A stretch of DNA of 17,124 nt, from the NCBI GenBank assembly GCA_039183635.1, contig JBCDBL010000095.1, forward strand, positions 1 through 17,124. Direction: 5' to 3'. Position numbers and translations under genes: made by a program. Positions 6,428 through 14,086 of the stretch are shown here, in pieces. The notes under the pieces were generated by a model. That model had not been told where the DNA came from. It did not search any database and saw nothing but the letters and a program-made list of their open reading frames with translations. Position 1 is the first letter of the stretch. Each line of letters begins with the position of its first letter. This DNA comes from JBCDBL01 sp039183635 (GTDB lineage Bacteria > Pseudomonadota > Alphaproteobacteria > Caulobacterales > Parvularculaceae).

Positions 6428-7567
6428 CTACGCGTCGGTGACATTTTCCCAGAACGTCTTGGCGCGCTTGAAAAAGTTCTTCGATTGCGGACACGCATCG
6501 GAGCCGCCAGCCTCACAGAACTCGCGCAGGAGTTCTTTCTGCTTACTGTTAAGACCCACCGGCGTTTCCACCTGGATCTCCACATACATGTCGCCGCGGC
6601 CCGGCTTGTTAAGCTTGGTCATGCCCTTCTGGCGCACGCGGAAACGTTTTCCCGTCTGCGATCCTTCGGGTACGGATATATTGATCCGGCCGCCATCGAT
6701 CGTCGGCGTCTCAAATTCGCCGCCAAGCGCCGCAGTCGTCATGGGGATCGGCATGGCGCAATACAGGTCGGCGCCGTCGCGCTCGAAAAGGTCATGCTCC
6801 GAGAGCTGAACAAAAATATAAAGATCGCCCTCTGGGCCGCCGCGCGGGCCTGCTTCGCCCTCGCCGGAAAGACGGATGCGCGTGCCGTTTTCAATCCCGG
6901 CGGGGACATCGACGGCGAGCGTGCGCTCGCGGCGCACGCGCCCCTGACCGGCGCAATCGCCGCACGGGTCTGAAATAACCGAACCTTCGCCATTACAATG
7001 AGGGCAGGTGCGCTCAATCGTAAAAAAGCCCTGCTGCATCCGCACACGGCCCGCGCCTTTGCAGGTGCCGCAGTGCGACGGGCCCGATCCGGGTTTCGCG
7101 CCGGAGCCCTCGCAGGTCTCGCATGTCACCGATCCGGGTACGGTAATTTCGGTTTTCTTGCCGTGAAACGCTTCTTCCAGAGAAATATCGAGGACGTATT
7201 TTAGGTCCGCGCCGCGGCCCGGCCCCGCGCGCCGACCGCCGCGGCCGCCGCCCATGAACTCGCCGAAAATATCTTCGAAAATATCGGAGAAAGCCCCGGC
7301 GCCGGCGCCGCCAGCGCCAAACCCGCCGCCGCCATGGCCGTTCTGGAACGCAGCGTGTCCGAAACGGTCATAGGCGGCGCGCTTTTCATCGTCGGAAAGG
7401 ACCTCATACGCCTCGCCGAGTTCTTTAAACTTTTGCTCCGCAGCCGGATCGTCTTTGTTTTGGTCGGGGTGGTATTTCATGGCGCGTTTGCGGAACGCGG
7501 ACTTTATCGCGCTCGCATCCGCGCCGCGTTCAACGCCAAGGGTTTCGTAATAACACTGTTGCGCCAT
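6428..7567 (-). CDS. dnaJ: Chaperone protein DnaJ (Hsp40)
   Basis: 379 residues, full length for type I DnaJ. The J domain (1-70) has the HPD motif at 33-35 that triggers DnaK ATP hydrolysis. A Gly/Phe-rich linker (about 78-118) follows. The zinc-binding domain has four CxxCxGxG repeats at Cys149, Cys166, Cys188 and Cys202, all Cys present. Then come the two substrate-binding beta domains (about 215-345) and the dimerisation tail. It delivers unfolded proteins to DnaK. It lies 276 bases downstream of dnaK in the same direction, a wider gap than usual, with hairpins that may give it separate control. The ribosome binding site before ATG 7565-7567 is weak. It converges with the hybrid kinase gene. 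Confidence 0.98.
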   Translation of the reverse strand: MAQQCYYETLGVERGADASAIKSAFRKRAMKYHPDQNKDDPAAEQKFKELGEAYEVLSDDEKRAAYDRFGHAAFQNGHGGGGFGAGGAGAGAFSDIFEDIFGEFMGGGRGGRRAGPGRGADLKYVLDISLEEAFHGKKTEITVPGSVTCETCEGSGAKPGSGPSHCGTCKGAGRVRMQQGFFTIERTCPHCNGEGSVISDPCGDCAGQGRVRRERTLAVDVPAGIENGTRIRLSGEGEAGPRGGPEGDLYIFVQLSEHDLFERDGADLYCAMPIPMTTAALGGEFETPTIDGGRINISVPEGSQTGKRFRVRQKGMTKLNKPGRGDMYVEIQVETPVGLNSKQKELLREFCEAGGSDACPQSKNFFKRAKTFWENVTDA

Positions 7568-7607
7568 CGTTTTTCGCGCCCACCCTTTTCCTGGGTTATT
7601 TTATCTT

Positions 7608-7633
7608 TCGCTCCTGTTTTTGTTTTGGAGCGA
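7608..7633 (-). repeat. Hairpin in the dnaJ leader
   Basis: TCGCTCC (7608-7614) and GGAGCGA (7627-7633) are perfect complements around a 12-base A/T-only-plus-two loop. On the minus strand it ends 41 bases before the dnaJ start codon, so it would fold in the dnaJ leader or in the dnaK-dnaJ transcript. It may mark an RNA-processing or stability element. No T tract follows it, so it is not a standard terminator. Confidence 0.4.
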
Positions 7634-7768
7634 CCCCTCGAAAGTAAAACACGCCTCGTTTCTTAGTCTCAAAAAGCGTGCTTTGATCTTTGTTTTAGCG
7701 ACCAAACAATTCGTTCGATCTTTTGCGCTTTACTGGCGCATCACTGCGCCGGGCGCCGGGATTTATGT

Positions 7769-7813
7769 GTGAGTGGAAAGGGAAAGGTCCAACACCTCAA
7801 CATTTCCACTCAC
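7769..7813 (-). repeat. Long inverted repeat between dnaK and dnaJ
   Basis: GTGAGTGGAAA (7769-7779) and TTTCCACTCAC (7803-7813) are perfect 11-bp complements separated by 23 bases. It begins 31 bases past the dnaK stop codon. There is no T tract on the minus strand after it, so it is more likely an mRNA 3' stabiliser, processing site or partial terminator between dnaK and dnaJ than a full intrinsic terminator. The rest of the 7568-7843 spacer shows no gene. Confidence 0.5.
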
Positions 7814-7843
7814 GGTAAATCCGTCCGCGCCTTGCCAGACGCC

Positions 7844-9781
7844 TTAGTCTTTTTTCTCGCCGTCGACTTCTTCGAAGTCAGCGTCGACAATATCGTCGTC
7901 GCCGGCTGCGTCCTCGGCGGCGTCTCTGGCGGCATCAGCAGCGGCCGCCGCTTCGCCATCGTCGCCAACGCCTTCTTTATACATCGCCTCGCCGAGTTTC
8001 ATGGAGGCTTGCGCGAGGGCGGTCGCACCGGCGTTGATCGCTTCAACATCGGCGTCCTCATTCTCCAGCGTTTCCTTCAACGCTGTGAGCGCACCGTCGA
8101 TCGCGTCCTTGTCCTCGCCCGATATCTTGTCGCCATATTCCTTGAGATTATTCTCCGTGGAATGAACAAGCGCTTCGGCGCGGTTTCTCGATTCAACGCC
8201 TTCGCGGCGGGTTTTATCGGCCTCCGCATTGGCTTCGGCGTCTTTGACCATCTTTTCGATATCGTCGTCGGACAGACCGCCAGACGCCTGGATGCGGATG
8301 GATTGTTCTTTGTTCGTCGCTTTATCCTTCGCGGACACATGAACGATGCCGTTGGCGTCGATGTCAAACGTCACTTCCACCTGCGGCACGCCGCGCGGCG
8401 CCGGTGGTATGCCCACGAGATCGAACTGGCCGAGCATCTTGTTGTCCGCCGCCATTTCGCGCTCGCCCTGGAAGACGCGGATCGTCACCGCGGACTGATT
8501 GTCTTCCGCGGTCGAGAAGGTCTGCGATTTCTTGGTCGGGATCGTCGTGTTGCGGTCGATGAGGCGGGTGAAAACACCGCCAAGGGTCTCGATGCCAAGC
8601 GAAAGCGGCGTCACGTCGAGAAGGAGAACGTCTTTGACGTCGCCCTGCAGAACGCCGGCCTGGATCGCGGCGCCGAGCGCAACAACTTCGTCCGGGTTGA
8701 CGCCCTTATGCGGCTCCTTGCCGAAGAACTGTTTGACCGTATCCTGCACCATGGGCATGCGCGTCATGCCGCCCACGAGGATGACTTCGTCGATGTCGCC
8801 GGAGGAAAGGCCTGCGTCTTTCAGCGCCGCCTTGCACGGATCGACCGTGCGCTTGACGAGATCGCCCACGAGGCTTTCGAGCTTCGCGCGCGACAGCTTC
8901 ATGGTGAGGTGCTTCGGGCCCGACTGGTCGGCGGTGATGAAGGGCAGGTTCACTTCATATTGCGCCGTCGAGGAGAGTTCCTTCTTGGCTTTTTCCGCCT
9001 CTTCCTTCAGGCGCTGCAGCGCAAGCTTGTCCGAGCGCAGATCGATGCCCTGATCCTTTTTGAACTCGTCCGCCAGATAATCGACGATGCGCAGATCGAA
9101 ATCTTCACCGCCAAGGAAGGTGTCGCCATTGGTGGCGAGCACCTCAAAGACGCCGTCGCCGATTTCAAGGATCGAGATATCGAAAGTGCCGCCGCCGAGG
9201 TCGTAAACGGCGATTTTCTGGCCGCCGGTCTTTTTGTCGAGGCCATAGGCGAGGGCGGCCGCGGTCGGCTCGTTGATGATCCTGAGGACTTCAAGGCCGG
9301 CGATCTTGCCAGCGTCCTTGGTGGCCTGACGCTGGGCGTCGTTAAAGTAGGCCGGCACGGTGATCACGGCCTGCGTCACGTCCTGACCGAGATAGCTCTC
9401 GGCGGTTTCTTTCATCTTTTGCAGAATAAACGCCGAGACCTGCGACGGCGCGTATTTCTCGCCATTGCTCTCGACCCAGGCGTCGCCATTGTCGCCCTTG
9501 ACGATGGCGTAGGGCACCATGCCCTTATCTTTTTCAACGAGCGGGTCGTTGTAGGGCCGTCCGATCAGGCGCTTGATGGCGAAAAACGTATTTTCCGGGT
9601 TGGTGACGGCCTGGCGCTTCGCCGGCTGGCCGATCAGGCGTTCATTATCGTCCGTGAACGCAACCACGGACGGCGTCGTCCGCGCGCCCTCAACGTTTTC
9701 GATGACTTTCGGTTCTTTGCCGTCCATGACGGCGACGCATGAGTTCGTCGTCCCGAGGTCGATCCCAATGACCTTGCCCAT
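7844..9781 (-). CDS. dnaK: Chaperone protein DnaK (Hsp70)
   Basis: 645 residues, full length. The N-terminal ATPase domain has the phosphate-1 motif IGIDLGTTNS (5-14) and the phosphate-2 motif DLGGGTFDIS (194-203). The interdomain linker DVLLLDVTPLSLG opens the substrate-binding domain, and the C-terminus is an Ala/Asp-rich tail ending DADFEEVDGEKKD, the usual bacterial form. It binds exposed hydrophobic segments in an ATP cycle driven by DnaJ and GrpE. The ATG at 9779-9781 has a strong AAGGAG (9791-9796) nine bases upstream. A heat-shock-type promoter is proposed at 9831-9857. A 657-codon open frame on the opposite strand is a shadow of this gene. Confidence 0.99.
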   Translation of the reverse strand: MGKVIGIDLGTTNSCVAVMDGKEPKVIENVEGARTTPSVVAFTDDNERLIGQPAKRQAVTNPENTFFAIKRLIGRPYNDPLVEKDKGMVPYAIVKGDNGDAWVESNGEKYAPSQVSAFILQKMKETAESYLGQDVTQAVITVPAYFNDAQRQATKDAGKIAGLEVLRIINEPTAAALAYGLDKKTGGQKIAVYDLGGGTFDISILEIGDGVFEVLATNGDTFLGGEDFDLRIVDYLADEFKKDQGIDLRSDKLALQRLKEEAEKAKKELSSTAQYEVNLPFITADQSGPKHLTMKLSRAKLESLVGDLVKRTVDPCKAALKDAGLSSGDIDEVILVGGMTRMPMVQDTVKQFFGKEPHKGVNPDEVVALGAAIQAGVLQGDVKDVLLLDVTPLSLGIETLGGVFTRLIDRNTTIPTKKSQTFSTAEDNQSAVTIRVFQGEREMAADNKMLGQFDLVGIPPAPRGVPQVEVTFDIDANGIVHVSAKDKATNKEQSIRIQASGGLSDDDIEKMVKDAEANAEADKTRREGVESRNRAEALVHSTENNLKEYGDKISGEDKDAIDGALTALKETLENEDADVEAINAGATALAQASMKLGEAMYKEGVGDDGEAAAAADAARDAAEDAAGDDDIVDADFEEVDGEKKD

Positions 9782-9830
9782 TTATTCTTTCTCCTTCTGC
9801 ACAAGCAAGCCGCCCGATTTACTCCGGCCT

Positions 9831-9857
9831 TTATAGAGTGTTAACGCGACGATCAAC
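9831..9857 (-). promoter_or_regulatory. Candidate heat-shock (sigma-32 type) promoter of dnaK
   Basis: On the minus strand GTTG (9857-9854) is followed after 17 bases by CTATAA (9836-9831). Alphaproteobacterial RpoH promoters have the pattern CTTG-N16to18-CyTATnT, so this is one base off in the -35 box and imperfect in the -10. The same region can be read as a sigma-70 site (TTGATC-N15-TATAAA). A transcript from here would have a leader of about 45 bases. A GCGCTT/AAGCGC hairpin lies just upstream at 9861-9880. No CIRCE operator is present. Confidence 0.5.
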
Positions 9858-10115
9858 GCCGCGCTTCACCGGCAAAGCGCCGAATGCGGTCAGCCCCTGA
9901 TGAATGCTGCGCCAGCGGGCCATATTTGCGCCGCTAGCGCGGTTTCGAGGCGCATATAAGCAGGCGACGGCGCGCCCGCAACCCGTGCGGCTTGCGGGAG
10001 CCCGGGAAAATCCGCTCCTCGGAAATCACGGGCCCGCGGAGGCCTTTTGCCTATGCTTAAGGGACATTTCACCTTCTTCCGCTAGCACTTCTGGGGCAAC
10101 CAGGAGTTCCCAAGA
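9858..10115. other. Divergent spacer between dnaK and the lipoprotein gene
   Basis: Together with the dnaK leader this is a 334-base gap without a gene. It contains a GCGCTT/AAGCGC inverted repeat (9861-9880) and a 7-bp repeat CCCGCAA/TTGCGGG (9975-9981 and 9992-9998). The lipoprotein gene has a good AGGAG at 10102-10106, nine bases before its ATG. I could not pick out a convincing promoter for it on the plus strand, nor a Fur-like box that would tie it to iron. Confidence 0.5.
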
Positions 10116-11378
10116 ATGCGCCATGTCCAGTTTTTCGCCTGCGCCAGCGCGCTTATCGCCGCCAGCGCATGCTCCACGAGCAGCGACACGCCGCAGCCCG
10201 TCATCACGACGCCGCCTGCGGAAGCGGCGAGCCTGAACTCATCGCTCGCGTCGATTTCGCTCGGCCACACCAGCAATGGCGGCGCCGTCGATGAGGTGTT
10301 TCCAGCGATCAGCGCCAGCCTGACCGTTGAGTCTTCAGGGCCTGGCGACATTTACGTGGCGCAGTCCCAGGAGAGTTTCGAAAACCCGGGCGCAATCAGC
10401 TACGACGCTGCATCGAACACCGTCACGTTCGATATCGTCCAGGGCGATATCGCCATCCAGGAGGCGTTCGGTCCGATCCTATTGTCCAATCCCGGCGATT
10501 TGCCAAATCTGCAAAACGATATGCTCGCCGTCATGCTCGCGTCGTTTCCGCAGTGGTTTCCGACACCGGAATCCCTTGGCTTTACAGACATCGATTTCAA
10601 CCCCGCCGATTTTCTCGGCAACCCGCAAGCAGCAGACGCAGCGATCCTGGCGCTACAGGAGCTTGCTGGCGACGACGGTACGGGCGGCACAGGCGGCGGC
10701 CTTGGCGGTCTGGTCGGCGGCGGCGGCGGCGAACCGACCAACTCCGCAGGCGCCTATCTCGCGGCTCTCAACGCAACGGCGAGCTCAGAAGCCGGCAGAG
10801 ACTTTTTCAACTTCACCGGCTCGGACGGAACGAGCTACGGCCAGTTAAAATTGAGCGGCACTAACAGCGAAATCGACACCAACTATGTGACCCTCGGCAT
10901 CTGGCGCACAACGCCGGCCGACGGTTTTGACGGCGACGACGCCTATGGCGCAACCGTATGGGGCCAGCCGACGCCGGAAAACGAAGTGCCGGAAACCGGC
11001 ACGGCTACATATACATCGACCATTGTCGGCTTTGTGCTTCGACAGAACGACGTCAGCGAAATGCGCGGCGACGTGCAGCTTAACGTGAACTTCGGCCAGA
11101 GCACCGTCGGCGCGGCGGTTAACCCGTCATACATTGTCGATGGTCCCGACGGCATCCAATTTGTGGATCTTCCAACGCTTGCGGGCGAGGGCTTTCTGGA
11201 AACCGGCAACCGGTTCGACGGACCCCTCCAGGGCACGAACGATCCGACATTGCGCGGCAAGTTCGAGGGCGCTTTTTTCGGACCGTTCGCCACCGAAGTG
11301 GGCGGCAGCCTGACATTTTCCAACGACAGTCTTGCGGGCAGCGGCGCGTTCGCAGGGACGCGTAACGATCAAAACTGA
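10116..11378 (+). CDS. TbpB-like surface lipoprotein, probable Slam substrate
   Basis: 420 residues. A signal peptide ends in a lipobox-like ASAC with Cys19 as the lipidated residue, followed by a Ser/Thr/Pro-rich tether. Residues about 40-185 form a domain I do not recognise. A Gly-rich linker (about 187-205) leads to a C-terminal region (about 208-420) with the traits of the TbpB beta-barrel domain: ATYTSTIVGFVL, GDVQLNVNFG and GAFFGPFATEVGGSLTF, then a short GSGAFAGTR end, the classical final strands. Such proteins are displayed on the cell surface and bind host or environmental ligands; the ligand here is unknown. It ends before a strong terminator, and 181 bases on comes a Slam gene, the dedicated exporter for this lipoprotein class. 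Confidence 0.85.
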   Translation: MRHVQFFACASALIAASACSTSSDTPQPVITTPPAEAASLNSSLASISLGHTSNGGAVDEVFPAISASLTVESSGPGDIYVAQSQESFENPGAISYDAASNTVTFDIVQGDIAIQEAFGPILLSNPGDLPNLQNDMLAVMLASFPQWFPTPESLGFTDIDFNPADFLGNPQAADAAILALQELAGDDGTGGTGGGLGGLVGGGGGEPTNSAGAYLAALNATASSEAGRDFFNFTGSDGTSYGQLKLSGTNSEIDTNYVTLGIWRTTPADGFDGDDAYGATVWGQPTPENEVPETGTATYTSTIVGFVLRQNDVSEMRGDVQLNVNFGQSTVGAAVNPSYIVDGPDGIQFVDLPTLAGEGFLETGNRFDGPLQGTNDPTLRGKFEGAFFGPFATEVGGSLTFSNDSLAGSGAFAGTRNDQN

Positions 11379-11416
11379 CACATGCGCCGGCGATCGTCGG
11401 CGATCGGGGAGGGGGT

Positions 11417-11448
11417 AAAACGCTCCGGGCCTGGCCCGGAGCGTTTTT
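11417..11448 (+). terminator. Strong intrinsic terminator after the lipoprotein gene
   Basis: AAAACGCTCCGGGC (11417-11430), loop CTG, then GCCCGGAGCGTTTT (11434-11447) and a further T. The stem is 14 perfect pairs, ten of them G/C-dominated, with a T run on the plus strand and an A run that makes it possibly bidirectional. It sits 38 bases past the lipoprotein stop and separates it from the Slam gene, so the two are probably made at different levels. Confidence 0.93.
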
Positions 11449-11559
11449 ATTTTGTCCGCTCGCCGCTCCGCACCCAGTCGCAAAGGAGCGCGGAAACCGG
11501 ATGTTAACCTTACCGAACCTCTATGAAGCCCTGATGTTTTAACGAGACAGGGCGACGAA

Positions 11560-13146
11560 ATGAGTAGAGTGTGGGCGCTCATCGGCGCCGCGGCGGCGGC
11601 CACCGTCACGGCGTATGCCGCGCGATCAGCGCCGGCGCAAGGCGGCGCGCTGCGCGAGGGACCGACCCTCGTAGCGGCGGCCGACATTGCGCCCGAAGCG
11701 CCGCTGACCCATGACGACCTCGATCTTGTGCGCCAGACCCTGCCCGGCGACGCCCCGGGAGACGACAATGCGCGTGCGGATGCGGGAGCGCCGCCCTTGC
11801 GGGACGCTGCGCCCCTCGCCAGCACCCATAATACCGATGCGGCCAAGACCGGCGCCCGCGCGGACCGCACAGCGCTTACCGCCGCCGTCGGGCCTGACGG
11901 CCGGGTCAAAATGACCGGCGAAAACGCGCTCGTCCTCGCCGAAGACCTTTACGAGGCCGGCGAACTCGACGCCGCCGCGTCGATTTTGACCGCCCTTGAA
12001 AATGCCGATGCCGCCCAGATCGATCAAACCCAGGTCGCTTTTCTCTCCGGTCTGATCGCCGGCGCGAAAGGCGACCATAAAAGCGCCGTTGAACGGTTCC
12101 GGGCCATTCTCGACGAACGTCCGGATATCGTCCGTGTGCGCCTTGAATTGGCCAGATCTCTGTTTGCATTGAAACGAGATCAGGCGGCCGTCTATCATTT
12201 TCGCCTTGCGCTCGCGGACGGCCTGCCGCCGGAAGTGGAAGCGAATATTCGTGTTTTCCTGACCCTGATCGAAAACAGACGGATCTGGCGCGTGAACGCA
12301 AGCGCGGGTCTTGCCCCCGATTCTAATATCTCCGCCGGACCCAAGGACCGCGTCGTTGAATTGTTCGGCCTGCCGTTCGAACTTGACGACAACGCGCGCG
12401 AACGATCCGGCCTCGGATTTTCTTCTTCCCTCTCCGCGGAGTTCTTTCCGAAACTCTCACGCCACTGGCGTGCCGAGTTGCGCGGCGGCGGATCGATCAC
12501 GGACTATGAAAACATCCAGTTCGACGACGTTTTCCTCTTCACCGAGGCAGGGCCGCGTTTTACCATGAAAGGCTTCAGCGCATCGGTTCTCGGCGCGTTC
12601 AGCCGGCGGTTTTTCGGCGGCGACGGGTTTTCGACATCGGTTGGCGGCAAAGTCGCTCTGGCGAAAGGCCTTTCGTCGCGTACACAGATGTTTTTGCGCT
12701 TTTCCGGCGCGAAGGCGCGTTATGACATCGATACACGGCGCAATGGCCCGGTTTACTCTGCGGGCGTCAGAGTAGCGCACGCCATCGACCGCGCGTCGAC
12801 CGTACAGGCGGGCCTCACCGCGACCCGCGAACAGACGCGCGACCCGGTGTTTCGCAATACGCAATATCTCCTGAACGGGTCCTACCGGCGCGAATTGCCG
12901 TATGGCCTGACCGTGCAGGCGGGCCCTGATCTCTACTATCGCGACTTCAATAATTTTGACCCGTTGAACGGTAATATCAGGAGCGACTGGACGTTCGGCG
13001 GATCGATTTTCATCACCAAACGCGATTGGCGCATCATGGGATTTGCACCCGTCTTCAGCTATCAATATCTGCACAATGCATCGAATGCGGATCGTTTCGA
13101 CTATACGCGCCATCGCGCCAATATCGGCCTGACACGGACTTTTTAG
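11560..13146 (+). CDS. Slam-type outer-membrane lipoprotein exporter (DUF560)
   Basis: 528 residues. A signal peptide (1-26, Ala-rich, likely cut near APA-QGG) and a long low-complexity Ala/Asp-rich stretch (about 30-110) precede a TPR region (about 118-238), including LAEDLYEAGELDAAASIL and VRLELARSLFALKRDQAAVYHF. Then comes the Slam junction IENRRIWRVNASAGLAPDSNI, a near-diagnostic phrase, and a C-terminal beta-barrel (about 242-528) with alternating strands and the terminal aromatic in LTRTF. Slam proteins sit in the outer membrane and flip specific lipoproteins to the cell surface. The lipoprotein encoded just upstream is the obvious client. The ATG has only a weak ribosome binding site, and the gene must have its own promoter or rely on read-through. 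Confidence 0.9.
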   Translation: MSRVWALIGAAAAATVTAYAARSAPAQGGALREGPTLVAAADIAPEAPLTHDDLDLVRQTLPGDAPGDDNARADAGAPPLRDAAPLASTHNTDAAKTGARADRTALTAAVGPDGRVKMTGENALVLAEDLYEAGELDAAASILTALENADAAQIDQTQVAFLSGLIAGAKGDHKSAVERFRAILDERPDIVRVRLELARSLFALKRDQAAVYHFRLALADGLPPEVEANIRVFLTLIENRRIWRVNASAGLAPDSNISAGPKDRVVELFGLPFELDDNARERSGLGFSSSLSAEFFPKLSRHWRAELRGGGSITDYENIQFDDVFLFTEAGPRFTMKGFSASVLGAFSRRFFGGDGFSTSVGGKVALAKGLSSRTQMFLRFSGAKARYDIDTRRNGPVYSAGVRVAHAIDRASTVQAGLTATREQTRDPVFRNTQYLLNGSYRRELPYGLTVQAGPDLYYRDFNNFDPLNGNIRSDWTFGGSIFITKRDWRIMGFAPVFSYQYLHNASNADRFDYTRHRANIGLTRTF

Positions 13147-13197
13147 ATAGAGTTTTGTCCCTCGTGCGCAGGGTCAGTCGCGTCATGCATGCGCGCT

Positions 13198-14076
13198 TTA
13201 GCGAAGACCAAGCAAAAACGACCGGTACTTCTCCACAGCATCGTCGCGCAAGCCTGCGTCGAAGTCCTCGATATAGTCAGGCTCCAAATACGGATCGTCG
13301 AAGACATGTTCTGCATTCGGATAAACAACGAGATTGACCGGATCGCCAGCGGTTTTTCTTTCCTCAAAGAAGGCGATGCACGGTTTCGGATCGACCATGG
13401 TGTCAGCGCCGGCGACGATGGCGAGCAACGGCGGCGTTTTTTCCCATGCCTGATAGCGCGACCGCGCCGCCGGCCCGCAATAAGGATAAACGAAGACGGC
13501 GCCCGCGATATCGAGCGCGGGAAAGGCGGCGCCAGCGGCCGGCGCCGCGACGCCTGCCGGCGCCTTATCGCCATAGGCGAAGTAATCCATGATCGACCAG
13601 CCGCCATGAGACCAGCCGGCGAGAACGATCTTTGTACGGTCGATACGCTCATCGCGCGCGGCCATGGCGATGGCGGCGAGAACATCGCCAGCACGCTCCT
13701 GACCAAGCAGCGTTTTACCGGTGCAGACTTTGTCGAGCGCGCCCTCGCGGTCAAAGCCGCGCGGGCCGACGCTATCGACGATCATCACCGCATATCCCGC
13801 GCTTAAGGCGACGTCCGCCCATTGCTGCTGAAAGGGCGCGCGGGGACCCGCGCAGCCATGAAACTGAATCGCGAGCGGAAAAGGCCCTTCCCCGTCATCG
13901 GGCGTTTGCACATCGACGGCGGGTTCCAAAAGCGCGATGCGCGCCGACAGCGGCTTCGCGCCGCTCGCCCAGTCAAACGCATTCAAAACAACAAGCCAGG
14001 GATGGGCGAAGGAAAAGAGCACGCCCAAAAACACCGCAGCGCCGACCAAAGCGCCGATCATCAGCCGAAGTTTCAT
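13198..14076 (-). CDS. Dienelactone-hydrolase-type alpha/beta hydrolase, membrane-anchored
   Basis: 292 residues. An N-terminal hydrophobic segment (about 4-31) is a signal anchor, so the enzyme probably acts in the periplasm. The fold signs are FHGCAG (72-77, oxyanion region), nucleophile elbow GWSHGG with Ser156, the acid Asp225 in GADTMVDP and the base His257 in NAEHVF, a complete triad. The family hydrolyses esters or lactones; the substrate is unknown. It starts 10 bases after the stop of the PfkB-type kinase, which implies one operon. It converges with the Slam gene, with about 50 bases between the stops and no obvious terminator. Confidence 0.88.
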   Translation of the reverse strand: MKLRLMIGALVGAAVFLGVLFSFAHPWLVVLNAFDWASGAKPLSARIALLEPAVDVQTPDDGEGPFPLAIQFHGCAGPRAPFQQQWADVALSAGYAVMIVDSVGPRGFDREGALDKVCTGKTLLGQERAGDVLAAIAMAARDERIDRTKIVLAGWSHGGWSIMDYFAYGDKAPAGVAAPAAGAAFPALDIAGAVFVYPYCGPAARSRYQAWEKTPPLLAIVAGADTMVDPKPCIAFFEERKTAGDPVNLVVYPNAEHVFDDPYLEPDYIEDFDAGLRDDAVEKYRSFLLGLR

Positions 14077-14086
14077 GCAAGCGAGG

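Noticed and set aside
6422..6440. A CGCCGAC/GTCGGTG hairpin at the kinase-dnaJ junction as a terminator
   Set aside because: It lies over the last dnaJ codons and has no proper T tract; it could contribute to termination of the kinase transcript, but the evidence is too thin to list.
7769..9742. A 657-codon open frame on the plus strand opposite dnaK
   Set aside because: It is the antisense shadow of dnaK in GC-rich DNA. The product has no recognisable domain, while dnaK on the other strand is complete and unmistakable.
11385..11407. Repeated GGCGATCG units just before the lipoprotein terminator
   Set aside because: Only two short copies of a GC-rich octamer; chance is sufficient and no array is formed.
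11127..11909. A 260-codon minus-strand frame over the lipoprotein 3' end and Slam 5' end
   Set aside because: It spans a strong terminator and is antisense to two well-supported genes; its composition is typical of GC-rich shadows.
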